Source: Luscinia megarhynchos
Lineage: Eukaryota > Chordata > Aves > Passeriformes > Turdidae
DNA: 64,000 nt
Assembly: GCA_034336665.1 (NCBI GenBank)
Contig: CM067588.1
Span: forward strand, 5,148,655 to 5,212,654
Direction of reading: 5' to 3'
Below are positions 32,263 to 44,553 of the stretch, piece by piece; position 1 is the stretch's first letter, and every line of letters begins with the position of its first letter. A program made the translations under genes and the position numbers. The notes under the pieces are model-generated. The model ran no database searches, was not told where the DNA came from, and saw only the letters and a program-made list of their open reading frames with translations.

Positions 32263-34414
32263 TGATTCACCAGCCAGCTCCTGAGGTGATAAACCTGGGG
32301 AAAAAAAGGCAGCACAGCCTTTAAGTGTAGCTGAAATGGGCTCTTCTGCTCCTTCAGTCACTGCAGAAACAACAGCCCCCAAGCAGTGCTGCTGTGATGC
32401 AGGTTTGTGGTGGAGATAAAATGATTTCTCTTTTTTTTTACAACTGAAAAAAGTGAATAAATGGGAGCGTTCAGGCAGTGCCAAGCCCTGGGGCTGGTGC
32501 AGGTGGCAGGATGCAGTTGTGCTGCTCAAGTGAGCAAATCTGGAGATGAATCTCCTCCTGGAGAAGACAATGAGGAGCCTCTGTGCCAGCTCCTCCTCTC
32601 TGGGTGATGGTGGTGGCTGTGAATTCCTGCCCCAGACCCAGGGCTGGGGCTGCAGGGCTCCTCTGGGGAGGAGGAGACTCAGCACTGCTGCCCCATCTCT
32701 GCTCAAAGGGGCTGGCACAGGGGAAGGGCTTAAACAGCCTTCAAAGGAAATAATTACAGATTGATTTATACCTTAATTGTGCAGCAGTATCCCAAGGCTC
32801 TGGAGGGAGCCAGGCCTGCTCTGCCTTTGAAGATCAGACAGAGGGGCTGTGTTTTAATTACTGCAGGGTTACCTGTGCTTTCTGTGTGGGCAAGAGGTCA
32901 AGAGCTGAGATTTATAGTAATTCCTGGATTTCTGCTGTGGAGTAGAACTTTAGAAGATAATTTCCCCCATCCACATGGTCATTGATCAGACCAATGATCC
33001 CAACAGAGGGTTTGGCTGTGAGTTTTACCTGTAAGGTCTGTCTGAACCTTATTAACAAAGATATTTGTGCAGAGATGCATCTTCCAGACCCACCTGCTGC
33101 AGGCATCAGGCAAAATCAGCGCCAGTCAGTGCAGGATTAAACCCCCCTGTGCCCACCCTCAGCTCTGGGAGCTGGCTGTGGTGGTGAGGAGGCAGAATGA
33201 ATCACCCTGCTGACAAAACTAATGCTACAGTAATTTAAAAATAAACCTTTTAAGCTGATGTATGTGGTCTAAAGCCACCAGAGCACTGCTAAGGAGTGTA
33301 TTTTTCAGTTTTATGTTCGCAAAAGAAAAAAAAATAAAGCAAGAAAAAAGTCTCAGCATCTGCCCCTCACAGGGGAATGAACTTTTAAGCAAAAGAGATG
33401 AAATTTCTGATTCCTCTGTGAATTTTAATGCCCTGAAAGAAACATTTAGCATTGCTTTAGCTTGCAGGTTGCTGGAGGTCTCTGCCTCTGTGCACAGCTG
33501 GGTTTTAGGAGCCCTGTTTGACTCGTCCTGGGCTGGAATTTTGCTTCTCATGCTCCCAAACAAAGGAAAAAAACTGATGGCAGAAGTTCAGGGCTGAGGA
33601 GGGAATGCATAAGGCAGCTGATAGAACTGAGTCACAGATAAATGTCTGCAGAGATCTGTGTTATTTATACTGCAAAAATGTACAGGGAAATGAAATTACA
33701 CAGAAACCTCTTCCCTGGAAAATGTGGGGGTAATATTCCTCCCTCTGCCCTGGAGTTCAAAACAACGCTGAAAAGCTGCATTCTGCAATCACAGGCACTG
33801 GAAAGAACCTGGTAACTCCAGGTGGGGGACAGAGGAGAATTGTTTCCCAGGGAATCTGTGCACCCCAGAGCTGGATTTGCTTTCCTGACGTGGCAGAGTG
33901 CAAGCTTTGCTCTGCCCCCCGTGCCCAGGGCTTTGCCAGCCTGCAGTGACAGATTCCCTGTGCTGGAGGAAAAGTTCCTCCCTCAGCTTCCAGGAAAGCA
34001 GCAGCAGACAAAGCAGGGTCATTCCTGCCCGTGCCAGCCTGGGTGTTTCGGGGAAATTTTGGGTTTTGTGTGGAATGTTGAGTGTGGTTGTGCAGTCGCT
34101 GCTCCTGAGTGTGTGAGGTCCCAAAAACAGCAGCAGAGCTTCTGTGTCCCTCCTCACAGCACTGCAGTGCTGGCAAAGCTAATTTCAAAATGTAGGAGTG
34201 CAAAATTTTGGGCCTAATTTGGGTAAATGTCCTTGGCTTCTGGGGGCTTTTTCACACTGTTCTGTCCTCTCTCGAATCCACTTGCTGATAATGTTAAGAA
34301 GGATTTGGTTTTTCGTGATGGGATTTACTTTGTGATGAGTGAAGCTGAGAACACTGAGAGGTTTGTTTTCTGTCTTGGGGTTCCTTTTGGGTTTTTACTG
34401 CCCAGAGAGCCGGG
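32263..34414. other. Non-coding single-copy stretch
   Basis: 32430-32460 has a T-run. 33190-33450 is AT-rich with an A-rich core near 33320-33345. 33600-33720 is AT-rich. No gene or repeat recognised. Confidence 0.4.
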
Positions 34415-34505
34415 ATGGTGAAAGGTGTCCCTGCCAGGGCAGGGGGCTGGGCTGAGATGAGATTTAAGCTCCTTCCAACCCAAACCACTGCGATTCCACA
34501 ACCAG
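34415..34505 (+). mobile_element. CR1 LINE 3' end, short
   Basis: Matches the last ~85 bp of CR1: 'aaaggtgtccctgccagggc', 'ggctgggctgagatgag', 'ctccttccaacccaaacc', then 'actgcgattccac'. It abuts a CpG-rich block on its right. Confidence 0.88.
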
Positions 34506-34930
34506 GTTCTGGTCCAGCCCAGCGCCGCGTGCCCATCCCAGGATCCCTGCCCAGCCCCGGGGATGCTCGGGGCCGTGCCGTGGGTCAGAGCTGTTCCAGC
34601 ACGCCCCGGGCTCCTGCCAGGCTCTGTCCCCTCATTCCTGCCCTTTGTGTGCGGCTGGGAGCAGCCCCAGCCCTTCCCTGCGCTGCAAGCAGCGACACGC
34701 TGCCTTATCGGAGCAGCAATTCCAGCGGGGCGGGACGCGCCTCTGGCAGCGCTCCCTGCCCGCTGCCGCTGCCCGGACTTGCTGCGGATGCTCTCGGGGC
34801 TGGCAGAGCCTCCGGGAGCTCTCCTGCCCGGCACTGCCTGCTCAGACCCAAAGAAAACAGCTCCAGCCTCGAGCGGAGCCTCGCTGGGGCTCCTGCAGGG
34901 CTGAGCCCGCGCGGAGCCTGCCCTGGGTGA
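34506..34930. promoter_or_regulatory. CpG-rich block
   Basis: GC-rich with frequent CpG (cgccgcgtgcc, gcggggcgggacgcgcc, cccgcgcggagcc), unlike the CpG-poor flanks. Several frames are open on both strands, as expected in such composition. No TATA box, known domain or convincing exon. It could be an unmethylated island or a GC-biased block. Confidence 0.4.
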
Positions 34931-35775
34931 CAAATATTTGTGTGCGTGGAGCACCTTTCACACGGGGTTTAGAGAAACCAGCTTTAACCTGAGGCTCCAT
35001 TCCTCTGGCCAAGTGAGCCCTGGCTGAGTCCAGGGATGTGCACGGGGCAGCTGCTTCACTCAGTGTGCAGCTTTGAGGGGAGCAACCCATAATTTCTGTG
35101 TCTGTGTCTGTAGGTGACACCTCCAAAGGAAAATCCCCTTCTCTGGGGGGCCTTTGGAGCTGCAGCCCAGGAGAGGCCCCATGGGCTGCATCCCACCTGG
35201 AGAGCTGGGGCAGGTGGGGCCCAGCCCGGGGCTGCTCTGCAGGGTGGGATGTGCCCTCAGGAGGGGCCTGGGGCTCCCAGGGGCCCCTCCCTGCGGTGGG
35301 AGCAGGAGCAGCTCTCTGTGCAAGCCCTGCGTTCAGAGCAGGGCTGGATCATTTCAGCCCTGTGCAGAATCACTCAGCTCTGGGCTCTGGGCAGGCTGGG
35401 GACAGAGCAGGGCTCAGGGATGAGAGGCTTTGTCAAGCAGGGTCAGAGCAGAGCTCAGGGTCCGTGTCCTGGGGTGGAAGTGCCGGGGGCTGAGGCACAG
35501 CCAGCACTGATGGGGTTATTTTGGGTACCAGGGTGGATTTACCGAGGCTCTCAGCGCCACACATCCCATGGGCAGCGAGTTCTGAGCCTGCCCCACTCCT
35601 GAGGAGACAAAAACGGGTCAGAAACAGCAGCAGGGTGACACCAGAGCCAGCCTGGGCTGCCTGGGACGGCAACAAACCCCCGGCAAGGTCCGAAGCACAG
35701 GCTGAAGCTGTGGCTGTTTTGGGTGCTCGTTGGATCAGCCTGGGCTGTGTCAGAGCTGCTGCCCTGGGGCTGCTG
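34931..35775. other. Non-coding GC-rich stretch
   Basis: No gene or repeat family recognised. Open frames exist in all directions and overlap one another. It leads into the CTCCT array. Confidence 0.4.
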
Positions 35776-36017
35776 GTTCTCCTCTCCTCTCCTCTCTCCT
35801 CTCCTCTCCTCTCCTCTCTCTCCCTCTCCTCCTCTCCTCTCCTCTCCTCTCCTCTCCTCTCCTCTCCTCTCCTCTCCTCTCCCTCTCCTCTCTCCTCCTC
35901 CCTCCTCTCTCCCTCTCCTCCTCTCCTCTCCTCTCTCTCCTCTCCTCTCCTCTCCTCTCCTCTCCCTCCTCTCCTCTCCTCTCCTCTCTCCTCTCCTCTC
36001 CCTCCTCTCCTCTCCCA
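35776..36017 (+). repeat. Pyrimidine pentamer array, CTCCT unit
   Basis: About 240 bp of pure C/T made of CTCCT units with interruptions of the ctctctccctctcct type. The minus strand is pure A/G and reads as an Arg/Glu/Gly-rich frame, which is an artefact. Confidence 0.97.
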
Positions 36018-39000
36018 AAGCCATGGAGCAGCTGCAGTGCCCCGATGTTCTCCTGCATTATTTACTGCAATAAATGCAGTGCAATGTGCATTCCAGGCTC
36101 TCCTGGCTGAGGTGCCATCTCCACTCGGATTTTTGATGATGACAATTAAAATGAGATGGAAGAGAGGCAGCTCAATTTTGATTTGGATCCCTCTGCCTTT
36201 TTAAAAATTGAAGATTTCTAACTCTCAGCAAAATCCCTGCCACAGGAGACCTTGTTTTACATTCTGTCTTTTCACAGACCTGATAGAGAGGGGCTTTCTG
36301 CAGAATCCCAGCCTGGCATTGTTCTGTAAATGATTGAGTGAGGAGGTGTTTGGTGCCTTCCCTGATGTTTTCTTGTATTTTCATGTTCTGAGAGGGCATT
36401 TTTGGATGTGTGAGAAACCAGTGTTAAATATAAACAAAGATGCTACTTTAGAGAATCTGTCTCATTCAGCCAGAAAGCTGTTTCACAGTTAGAAAACAAT
36501 TATTTTTTGTTGACTTCAGTTCATGAACAGTGGAAAAGTCTGCACTAAGTGCTGTAGAGATGAGTGATTTATCTCACTTGGATGGGCAGAAAGTGATTTT
36601 GCAGGCATCATCAGTGTGCCCAGATAAAAGCAAGCAAGGCTCCCTCCTGTCCGAGCTGGGGAGAGCAGAGAGAAGCTGCTGAAAGCTGGAGCAGAGCACA
36701 GGGCTGGGCTGGCCTGCCCTGTCCTGCCTGGAAGGGTGTCTGTCCTCGAGGTGCTCAGACACAATCTCTGTGCTGTGACTGGAGGGCCCTGAGCCAGGTG
36801 CTGCCCTGGGCTCCTGCCAGCCCAGCCCTGACTGCTCTCCGTGCCTGGGAGAGGCTCTGGTGGCACACGGGCACAGGTCCCCTGCTGGGTGCCTGCCAGA
36901 GCTTCTCCAGCACCTCCTGCCCTGCCCCAGCTCCTTCACCGGAGTCCACTTTGCGAGAGTCACCCCCGATCTCCTCCAGAAGGAGGAACTCTGCAGGATT
37001 TCCCTGCCCAGCCTCTGCCTGGGGCTGCTCCTGCCTGAACCTCTGGATACTGCATTGATTACCCCAAAGGCAGCAGCACCAGCTGGGGATGGTTTGAGTC
37101 TCTCTGGTTTTCCTCCTGAGCTCCAGGAGTGGGGAATATTTCCAGGGCTTGACGCTCATTTGTATTTTAAAGCTTCTCACTGTGAAGTGCAGGACCAGGG
37201 GCTGTGTCTTCAGCTGGCATAAATCTGCCTGGCTGCATGCAGATAAACTGATTTACACTGGCTGAAGATCTGGCCCTGGATGGAAGAGATGGAAGCAGGT
37301 GGATGTAATTTCTCTAAATTTCCACTCAAGCTGCACCCGCCTGGAGCAGCAGGAATTGAACAGCACTTTCCCTAAGAGTAAAAAAGTTATTAACTCCATA
37401 TTTGTGTGGGTGCTTCGCTGCCCTCCCTCGCCTCGATCATCACACGTAGCCATGGGCTGTCTCTGGCAATGACTCTGTCTCCCCAATAAAATTAAAAATC
37501 ACTTTTGTTTCATATCTTTTTAATCAGACGTGTCCTTTTTAATAAAGGGCTCTGCTCTTTAAGGGGTGATGCGCTGATGAGCAGCAGGCTCGGAGGTTAT
37601 TGCATTTCCCTGATTTGAATTTCTCTTTCTGGATTTCAGCTGTGAAAATAAAGCTAAATCCAACTCCCCAAAGCCTCTGCACATGCAGCACAAGCAGAGT
37701 TTTGCTGGCTCCACCTCTGGGGTGAGGTTGATACCCAGTGGCAGTGGATGTGTGACCATTGCACACTTTGGTGGAAGAATATATTTCATTCCTGAATGTC
37801 CAGTACAGAAAAGAAGAGAGGCAGAGTAAAGAAGGCAAAGGTGAAACTCCAGGAATTTGCTGAGTGGTAATTTTATTCAAATAATTTATGCAGATTTCCT
37901 GAATTGTTCCAAGCTTGAAGAATCAAACAACTCCAAAATGCCTCTCTATGTTTAGTTTCTTATATTGATTCATTTGTTCCTGGGATTGTTTCAAACACAG
38001 AAGTGAAGAAACTTTATGAGCCAGATTTTTTTTTCCCAGAAGTGAACAAGCAAGATAATTAAACCTGAGGAATTCAGGAGGCTTTGGAAGCAGCGGGTTT
38101 CTCTCCTGGCCCACAATGGGTGCAATTTGGATTTCTGGGGGATGACACTTTGGGATCAGCATCCCACACCTGGAGTGCCCCGTGGTCTGGACTGGGCTGG
38201 GGTGCTGTGGGGTGCTCAGCAAACGCTGTGAGGGTGCCTGAACCCTTCCCAAGCAGAGCTCTGTGCCCCCCTGCCCCCCCAGCCTGGGAAGGTTAAAGCT
38301 CCTGGGAGGGGTTAAACTCCTTCAATCCCGCGCGCGCTGCGGTTTTGGGGTTTTCCAGCACGGAAAGCATAACTGGGGGCTGTGTTTTCAGGGCTGCCAG
38401 AGCCAAGGCAGTACAGTTGGAGGATTTTTGCATATTTCTGATCCTGAGGCTTTCCTGGGCCGGGTGGTTTCTGTACAAGTCAGGACAGCACCAGGCTCTG
38501 CTCTCCCAAATCCTCCCCGGAGCTGCCGGGCTGGGCTGGGGCTCTGGGGACTCTGGGGCTCTGCAGCTTCTGCCTTCCTGCTGCTGTGGAATGTCCTCAC
38601 AGAGATCCCACACTCCAGGTGTGCAGCAAGGCAAGTTCAAAGCAGAAAATAACCAAAAATAACCATCAGTGACTTCAACAGGTTTGCTTTTGCTGATCAG
38701 CCTCCTGTGGCGAGTCAGGAAGTTCTGTGAGACTGATCCTGGCAACACATTTTGCTGTTAACTCAAAAATACCTGGTGCAGTCAGGATTTCGCCTCCAAA
38801 TGCTCATCCTGCACCCCAATCTTAGATCTGAAAGGTTTTTCCTGGTCAGAGCAGCCCTGGCTTTGCAGCACAGTCCCCCTTTGCTGCAGGCACACAGATT
38901 GGTGCTTCAATAAAGGCAGAAACTGAGCACCAGGCTCTGATGGAACAAAAATGCCACACAGAAAGGTGGGAAAGGCTCCTACATGGCTCAAACTCACCAT

Positions 39001-40014
39001 TTACTGGGTGTGGAAATTGCTGTAAACAGCCCTTGCAGTTACAAAGCTCTGAACAAAAGCATGTTGGTATTTCCAGAGGATGAGAGTGTCAGCACCGTGG
39101 GCAGGATCACTCCACATCTCCTCTGGTCCAGGTTAAAGCTCTGCTGTCCTGCTTGAGCCTCACAGACTGGGCTGCCTGGGCTGGAGCAGAAGGTGCTGCC
39201 AAGCTCAGCAGCTCTCCCTGAAGTGATGGCAGAGCTGGGCACTAAATGCTCCTTTCAGCACTTTTGGACATTGAATTTTGCCAGGTCGTCCTTCCAGCCG
39301 AGTGCCACCACTCTGGAGAGTCCCTGCTGGGGAAACAAGTTGTTTTTGTCATGGACCAGGGCAAGTTAACAGGAGGAGAAGCTAACATCACATTTCTGTG
39401 CAGGTTTAGGATATTATGGGCATTTATCTTCTGGATCAGCCCATGGCCTCTCTATTGTGGCTTTTCATGCTCTTCCTCCCACTGCTTTCCTGCACTGGAG
39501 CCGTGAGTGGAGTCCAGGTGTGTGAGGTTCCCTGGTTGGGGTTCAGAAATTCCTACCCTGGGGTGGAGGGGGAGGGAAGAAGGAGGAGAAGAAACAGAAG
39601 AGAAATGAGAAAATCAAGTAGGCTCCAGCACCTGCCATGTAATGATGGGTTCTGGAGATAAGGCTGTTTTAAGGTGCATTCCAGACATGTGGGTCCTGCC
39701 CAGACACAGCACAGAAGAAAAAGGAGACTTAAAACAACAGGCAGCTCCTCCTCCCCCCGTCAGGTGTGCACACAGCTAGGAGGAACAGCCAGCCCCAAAG
39801 AAACCTCTCCTGTTTTCTTACAGCTCCCCTCCAAAGCCCCCTGTGAGCACACAGGTACCTCCAGCCCCTCGGGTCAAGTCTGTGCCTGTCACTGGGGTTA
39901 AACCCAGCGCCAGCCCAAACACAGCAGCACCCGGAGAAGCTGCTGGAAAATGCCCCATCCCCTGCAGTGATCCCTGTCCTCCTCAGAAAGGGAAATTGCA
40001 AACAGTCTCTGCCT
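36018..40014. other. Long single-copy non-coding stretch
   Basis: No exon or interspersed repeat recognised. AT-rich blocks lie at 36120-36520, 37470-37620 and 37770-38070. GC-rich blocks lie at 36640-37100 and 38200-38600 (with a cgcgcgctgcgg core near 38330). 39540-39610 is purine-rich. Several open frames of 100-150 codons show no known domain. Confidence 0.4.
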
Positions 40015-40795
40015 GGAGATGGGGAGAGGAATCAGGGAATCAGGGTCAGGCTTTAGTGCTTCACCCCATGGAGCAGCTGTGGGATCAGGGATCCCTGGAA
40101 AAGCAGAGATTCCCTGCACGAGGAATCAGGAATTCAGATTAAGGTCTAATTCTGCACCCGTGGAGCAGCTGTGGGATCAGGGATCCCTGGAAAAGCAGAG
40201 ATTCCTTGCAGGAGGAATCAGGATCAGGCTCTAATGCTGCACCTCACAGAGCAGCTGTGGGATCAGGGACCCCTGGAAAAGAAGAGATTCCCTGCAGGAG
40301 GAATCAGGGTCAGGCTTTAGTGCTGCACCCCATGGAGCAGCTGTGGGATCAGGGATCCCTGGAAAAGCAGAGATTCCTTGCAGGAGGAATCAGGATCAGG
40401 CTCTAATGCTGCACCTCACAGAGCAGCTGTGGGATCAGGAACCCCTGGAAAAGGAGAGATTCCCTACAGGAAGAATCAGGAAATCAGATTGAGGTCTAAT
40501 TCTGCACCCTTGGAGCAGCTGTGGAATCAGAGATCCCTGGAAAAGGAGAGATTCCCTGCAGGAGGAATCAGGGAATCAGGGTCAGGCTCTAATGCTGCAC
40601 CTCACAGAGCAGCTGTGGGATCAGGGAACCCCTGGAAAAGGAGAGATTCCCTACAGGAAGAATCAGGAAATCAGATTGAGGTCTAATTCTGCACCCTTGG
40701 AGCAGCTGTGGGATCAGAGATCCCTGGAAAAGGAGAGATTCCCTGCAGGAGGAATCAGGGTCAGGCTCTAATGCTGCCCCTGTGGGATCAGGGAT
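40015..40795 (+). repeat. 86/92-bp minisatellite with 172-bp higher-order unit
   Basis: The phrase gagcagctgtgg recurs at 40071, 40163, 40249, 40335, 40421, 40513, 40607 and 40700, so spacings are 86 and 92-94 bp. The longer units carry an extra aatcag(g/a)a insertion. A two-unit block starting near 40206 is repeated nearly unchanged at 40378, 172 bp on. The array ends in a partial unit near 40795. Confidence 0.93.
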
Positions 40796-43700
40796 CTGCT
40801 CAGTGCTGCTGGGAGATTCCAGCTGGGATTGTGGAGTTTGGAGCACAGGGAGAAGAGGAGGGGTCTCCAGGTGCTCACCTCACTGGGATTATTCTTCCCC
40901 CCATTGCCTTTATGCTCAAGGGTTCAGAGCCTCGAGGGAGACAGGAATGAGGCCTTTATGCCATTTTTCCAGTTTTTTTGGCACTGGGAATGTCTCTCTC
41001 TCTGGGGTTGTGCAGAGTGGGGATGGAAATTTGTGAGGTCACTGGGATTTGCCCCAGTGAAAACCCAAGAGAGAACAATGGGTGGTTGTAGGATCATCTC
41101 AGGAAAATGCCAGGGTGATGAAAAGCTCCCCAGTTCCTTCCTCTCTTGTCAGGCTATTTCTAAGCAAATTTTCTCTGTGTTGCTCTGTAAAAATAAAGTG
41201 TCAGACACCGAGTTTGGATGCAAATGGGAACATAACTCTGCAAGATGGAAGCTCGGTCTGAATCTGGGATTTTTTAGGGGAGTGGTTTATTTCCACAAGG
41301 GAGCTATTTTTAGAAAATAAGAGACGATGCTCCTGTCTGAAAGGCCCAGCTCCTTTTTGTCTTCAAATGAGGAGAAAAACCCCTTTATTTTTCCATTAAA
41401 AAGACAGACAAGTAGTTCTTATTCCTGAAGGACTTTGCTCATCCCTCCACATGAAGCAAGAATTCCCTCCCAAATTGTCTTTTGTCTCTCATTCCCTCTC
41501 TCCCATTCCAAATTTCAGCAGATTTGGCCAACAATGGAGATGCTGGAATTTTATTAGAAATGAATGTGAAATTTAAATTAATGCCAAAAATGGAAAATAT
41601 GTCTATAAATATTTGAAGAGACCTGGGCTGAGAGGTTCCTTCCCCTTTGGGTCAAAGGCAGTGCTGGTGTACAAAGGTATTTTGGCACTTTGGAGCAGAG
41701 AGTTTTAAACAGCCTTTGAAATATATATTCAAATCAATTCCCAGTGGGCTAAAGCCGACAGAAAGGTTAAAGTACCTTTTTGAGTCACTTTCCAAATTTT
41801 AGTTTCCTTTTCTTAATGCACTGTGGAGCTTCCTGCCCATTCAGTCCATTTGTATTCAACTCGGGGAAGTTTCCTGATAATTACTCAGCCCCATCTAATT
41901 CCCCAAGGTCCCAAAATGCAAAACAATTCTTCACAAGGCAGAGATTGCTTCTTACAAGCTTTAACAGGAGGGGGGAAATAAAAGGCATTAAAATGCTGTG
42001 ATCTAAGGTGGAGTTCCAGCACAGGAGTGTTTCCTACACGAATCCATTTAGCAGAGCGTGTTCAGGTGTCACAGGATTGCCTTGGGAGAGGCTGGGAGCC
42101 TGTCCCTGCTCCTGCCAAAAGCAAACCACCTTTGGCATCAACAGGGCAAGGCCATGGAGGATGAAAAGGGACATTTTTCCCTGAATTCAACACAACCCAG
42201 GCAAAGTGACTGTACTGAAAGAGCCTCTTCTTGGATGGGATCGGCTCAAGGCCGGTTCTGAGCTGCAGGTGTCAGGGAGAGGAGCTGGTGTTTTACCCTC
42301 GTGCTCACCTGGCATCCTTTTGTCCCTGGGGGCAGGAACTGCAGCCACCCTCACCCACAGAACGTTCAGCTCCGCGGGGCTGAGCCTCTGCAGCTCCCTC
42401 CATCCCTCTGCTTTATCCCCAGATGGAGAAAGGGGCAAAGCTCCCGGGGAGGGGAGGGAGCGCTGACATCCCAGCCTGTGCTGATCCCACGGCACAGCCC
42501 ACGGGCTCCAGGGGCTGCTCTCACACCCTGAGCAGCAGCAGGGAGGTGGGAGGTGAAACCCACTGCCCACATTCCCCTCAGCCCTGGGCTCACGTGGAAA
42601 AGCTGCTGAGCTGAGCCAGGCTGGAGCGTCAGCAGGAGCGGGAATGGGAAGGGCTGCAGGGGATTTGCCTGCAGGGTTTTTCACATTTTCCTTGTGCTGA
42701 CAAGTTCCTGCAGCCCAGGGCTGTGCTGGGCACGGGGAGCTCTCAGTGCTGTGAGAAAAGGGCAGGGTAAAGGTGGTGCAGGTGTCTGCCAGGCTGAGCT
42801 CTCCCGAGCTCCTGCTCCCCTCCCAGAGCTTCCTTCTCCCTGGAAATGGGGCCAGAGGGGGTGAAACAGGCCCGGCTCTAGCACAGCCCGGGGGAAGCTG
42901 TGTGGAAATCAGAATTAACGTTGTGAGCACTGTTTCCAGCAGCTGGGAAGGGACAGGACACTTCCTGGGAAGCTGGGCCCTGCAGGGCTGGTCCCTGAGC
43001 CTGTCCTGGGGGCAGAGCTGCCACAAGAGCTCTGGGGAAGGTGAGCCCTGCTCTGAAGGGGCAGCACCTACACCTGGGCAAACAGGGCTCATCTCCAGCT
43101 CCTGCTGTCCTCCAGGACTGTGGGAACCTTCATTTGTCACTGCAGAAAGGAGTCTCAATATTTTATGAAAAAAGCATTTTACCACAGGACTTAGGTGAAT
43201 ATCAGCATAATTTAACCGTGATTTAACAGAACCTTTCATTGACTTTTTAAATTATGCCTCTCCATCACCTACCCTGTGGGTTTCCTTGCTTTTCATCTTG
43301 CAAATCCCATTACTTATTAATTTCCCCATAATACATAATAGAGGCAGAAAAGCATATAGCATCCCATTCAGCAGTGATTTACAAGTCTCTTAGTTCTGAA
43401 GCAACACAAGAAAGAGCAGACATTTTATGAGTTTCTCTCTGTGTTTTCCTCAGAAAAAAACGTAGAAAGCCATGGATACAAACCTGGGGCTTCTCTGGCC
43501 ATGATCTCATAGCTCCAGCTCTTGCAGCCCTGCAGAAGATGCAATCTGGAGGAGATTGCAGCAGCACAGTCAGGGCAGAATTAGCAAGGAGATGGTGAGC
43601 AAGATTTACCTCCTCCTCATTATGATAATGGATGTAATATCCATGGAAATGCTGATGGGCTTTGCTCAGAGAGGAAGAACTGCAGGCAAAGAGCAAACAC

Positions 43701-44180
43701 ACAAACCAGCATTATTTGCCCACATTCCCAATCAAGGTTTTGCTGGCATGTTCATCTTTCTACAGGGGGCCCAGGAGGAACTTTGATTCCCTCGGTGCTT
43801 GCAGAAAATGACTTGCACATACCATGAATCAGAGGGGCTCATTTCGGAATGTAGAAACTATTACTCATCCTGCTCTGGCATGAATGAGCATCTGGCAGCA
43901 TATTCTAAAATTCTGTGAAGACAACAGGAGGCAAAAAGAAAAAAAAAAATCGAGCTGGAGTGCACCTCTTGTCAGCTCAGCAGGCAGCAGATGAGAACTG
44001 GAAAGAGGCAGCACAAAGACAGATCTGCTGAACTGAGCTTTTATGTGCTTTCTTTTCCATCCATCCACTCCTTCCAGCTTTTTTTTTTTTTTAAATCTTT
44101 TATCTGGGGGTCCTACAGAGCACGTGGAGACAAATCCCACCCAGTTGACCCTGCTCCAGGTCAGCCTGGGACGTTTGCAC
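40796..44180. other. Non-coding single-copy stretch
   Basis: AT-rich blocks lie at 41150-41620, 41690-41990 and 43180-43400. 42230-43100 is GC-rich, and the minus strand is open for 350 codons (43239-42187), the longest frame outside repeats. It shows no known motif and overlaps several other open frames, so it is not called as a gene. Poly-A lies at 43940-43950 and poly-T at 44078-44091. Confidence 0.4.
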
Positions 44181-44553
44181 TGCAGAGGTTTCCAGGCTGC
44201 AGCAGCCCCAGGAGGGAGAGCTCCTGCCTGGTGCTCGGGGCCCAGGGAGATGTGTGGACGCTGCTGAAGGCTCAGGTGAAAATTCCAGCTCGGATTTTCC
44301 CAGGCTGGAAGTTTTCTCAAAGATAAACAAGAAAAGGAAAATTCAATAGCATAAATTAACACCTGGTGATGATGATGGAACAGTGAGAGGCATGAGGGGA
44401 AGTGTTCCTTTCTCTTGACCAATGATCTATTGCTCTGTGTTCTACAATCCTGTCTATAAATGTAAAACGGATTTGTAACAAAGCACTTCTTTTCTGCCTC
44501 ATGGAAAGAAGCTGTGTGTGTGTTACTTTATTATTCACATTCCTGGTCTGACA
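44181..44553 (+). mobile_element. LTR of the ~370-bp family, plus strand
   Basis: Shares with 15820-16187 (read on its minus strand) the ordered segments 'tgtggac(g/a)ctgctgaagg', 'ccaggctgg' ahead of 'ttctca.aga.a', 'gaccaatga', 'ctataaatg' and the end 'ttcct(g/a)g.ct.aca'. It has CCAAT near 44421 and TATAAAT near 44455; the AATAAA of the other copy is mutated. The left end is set by length match and is approximate. No target-site duplication seen. Confidence 0.78.
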
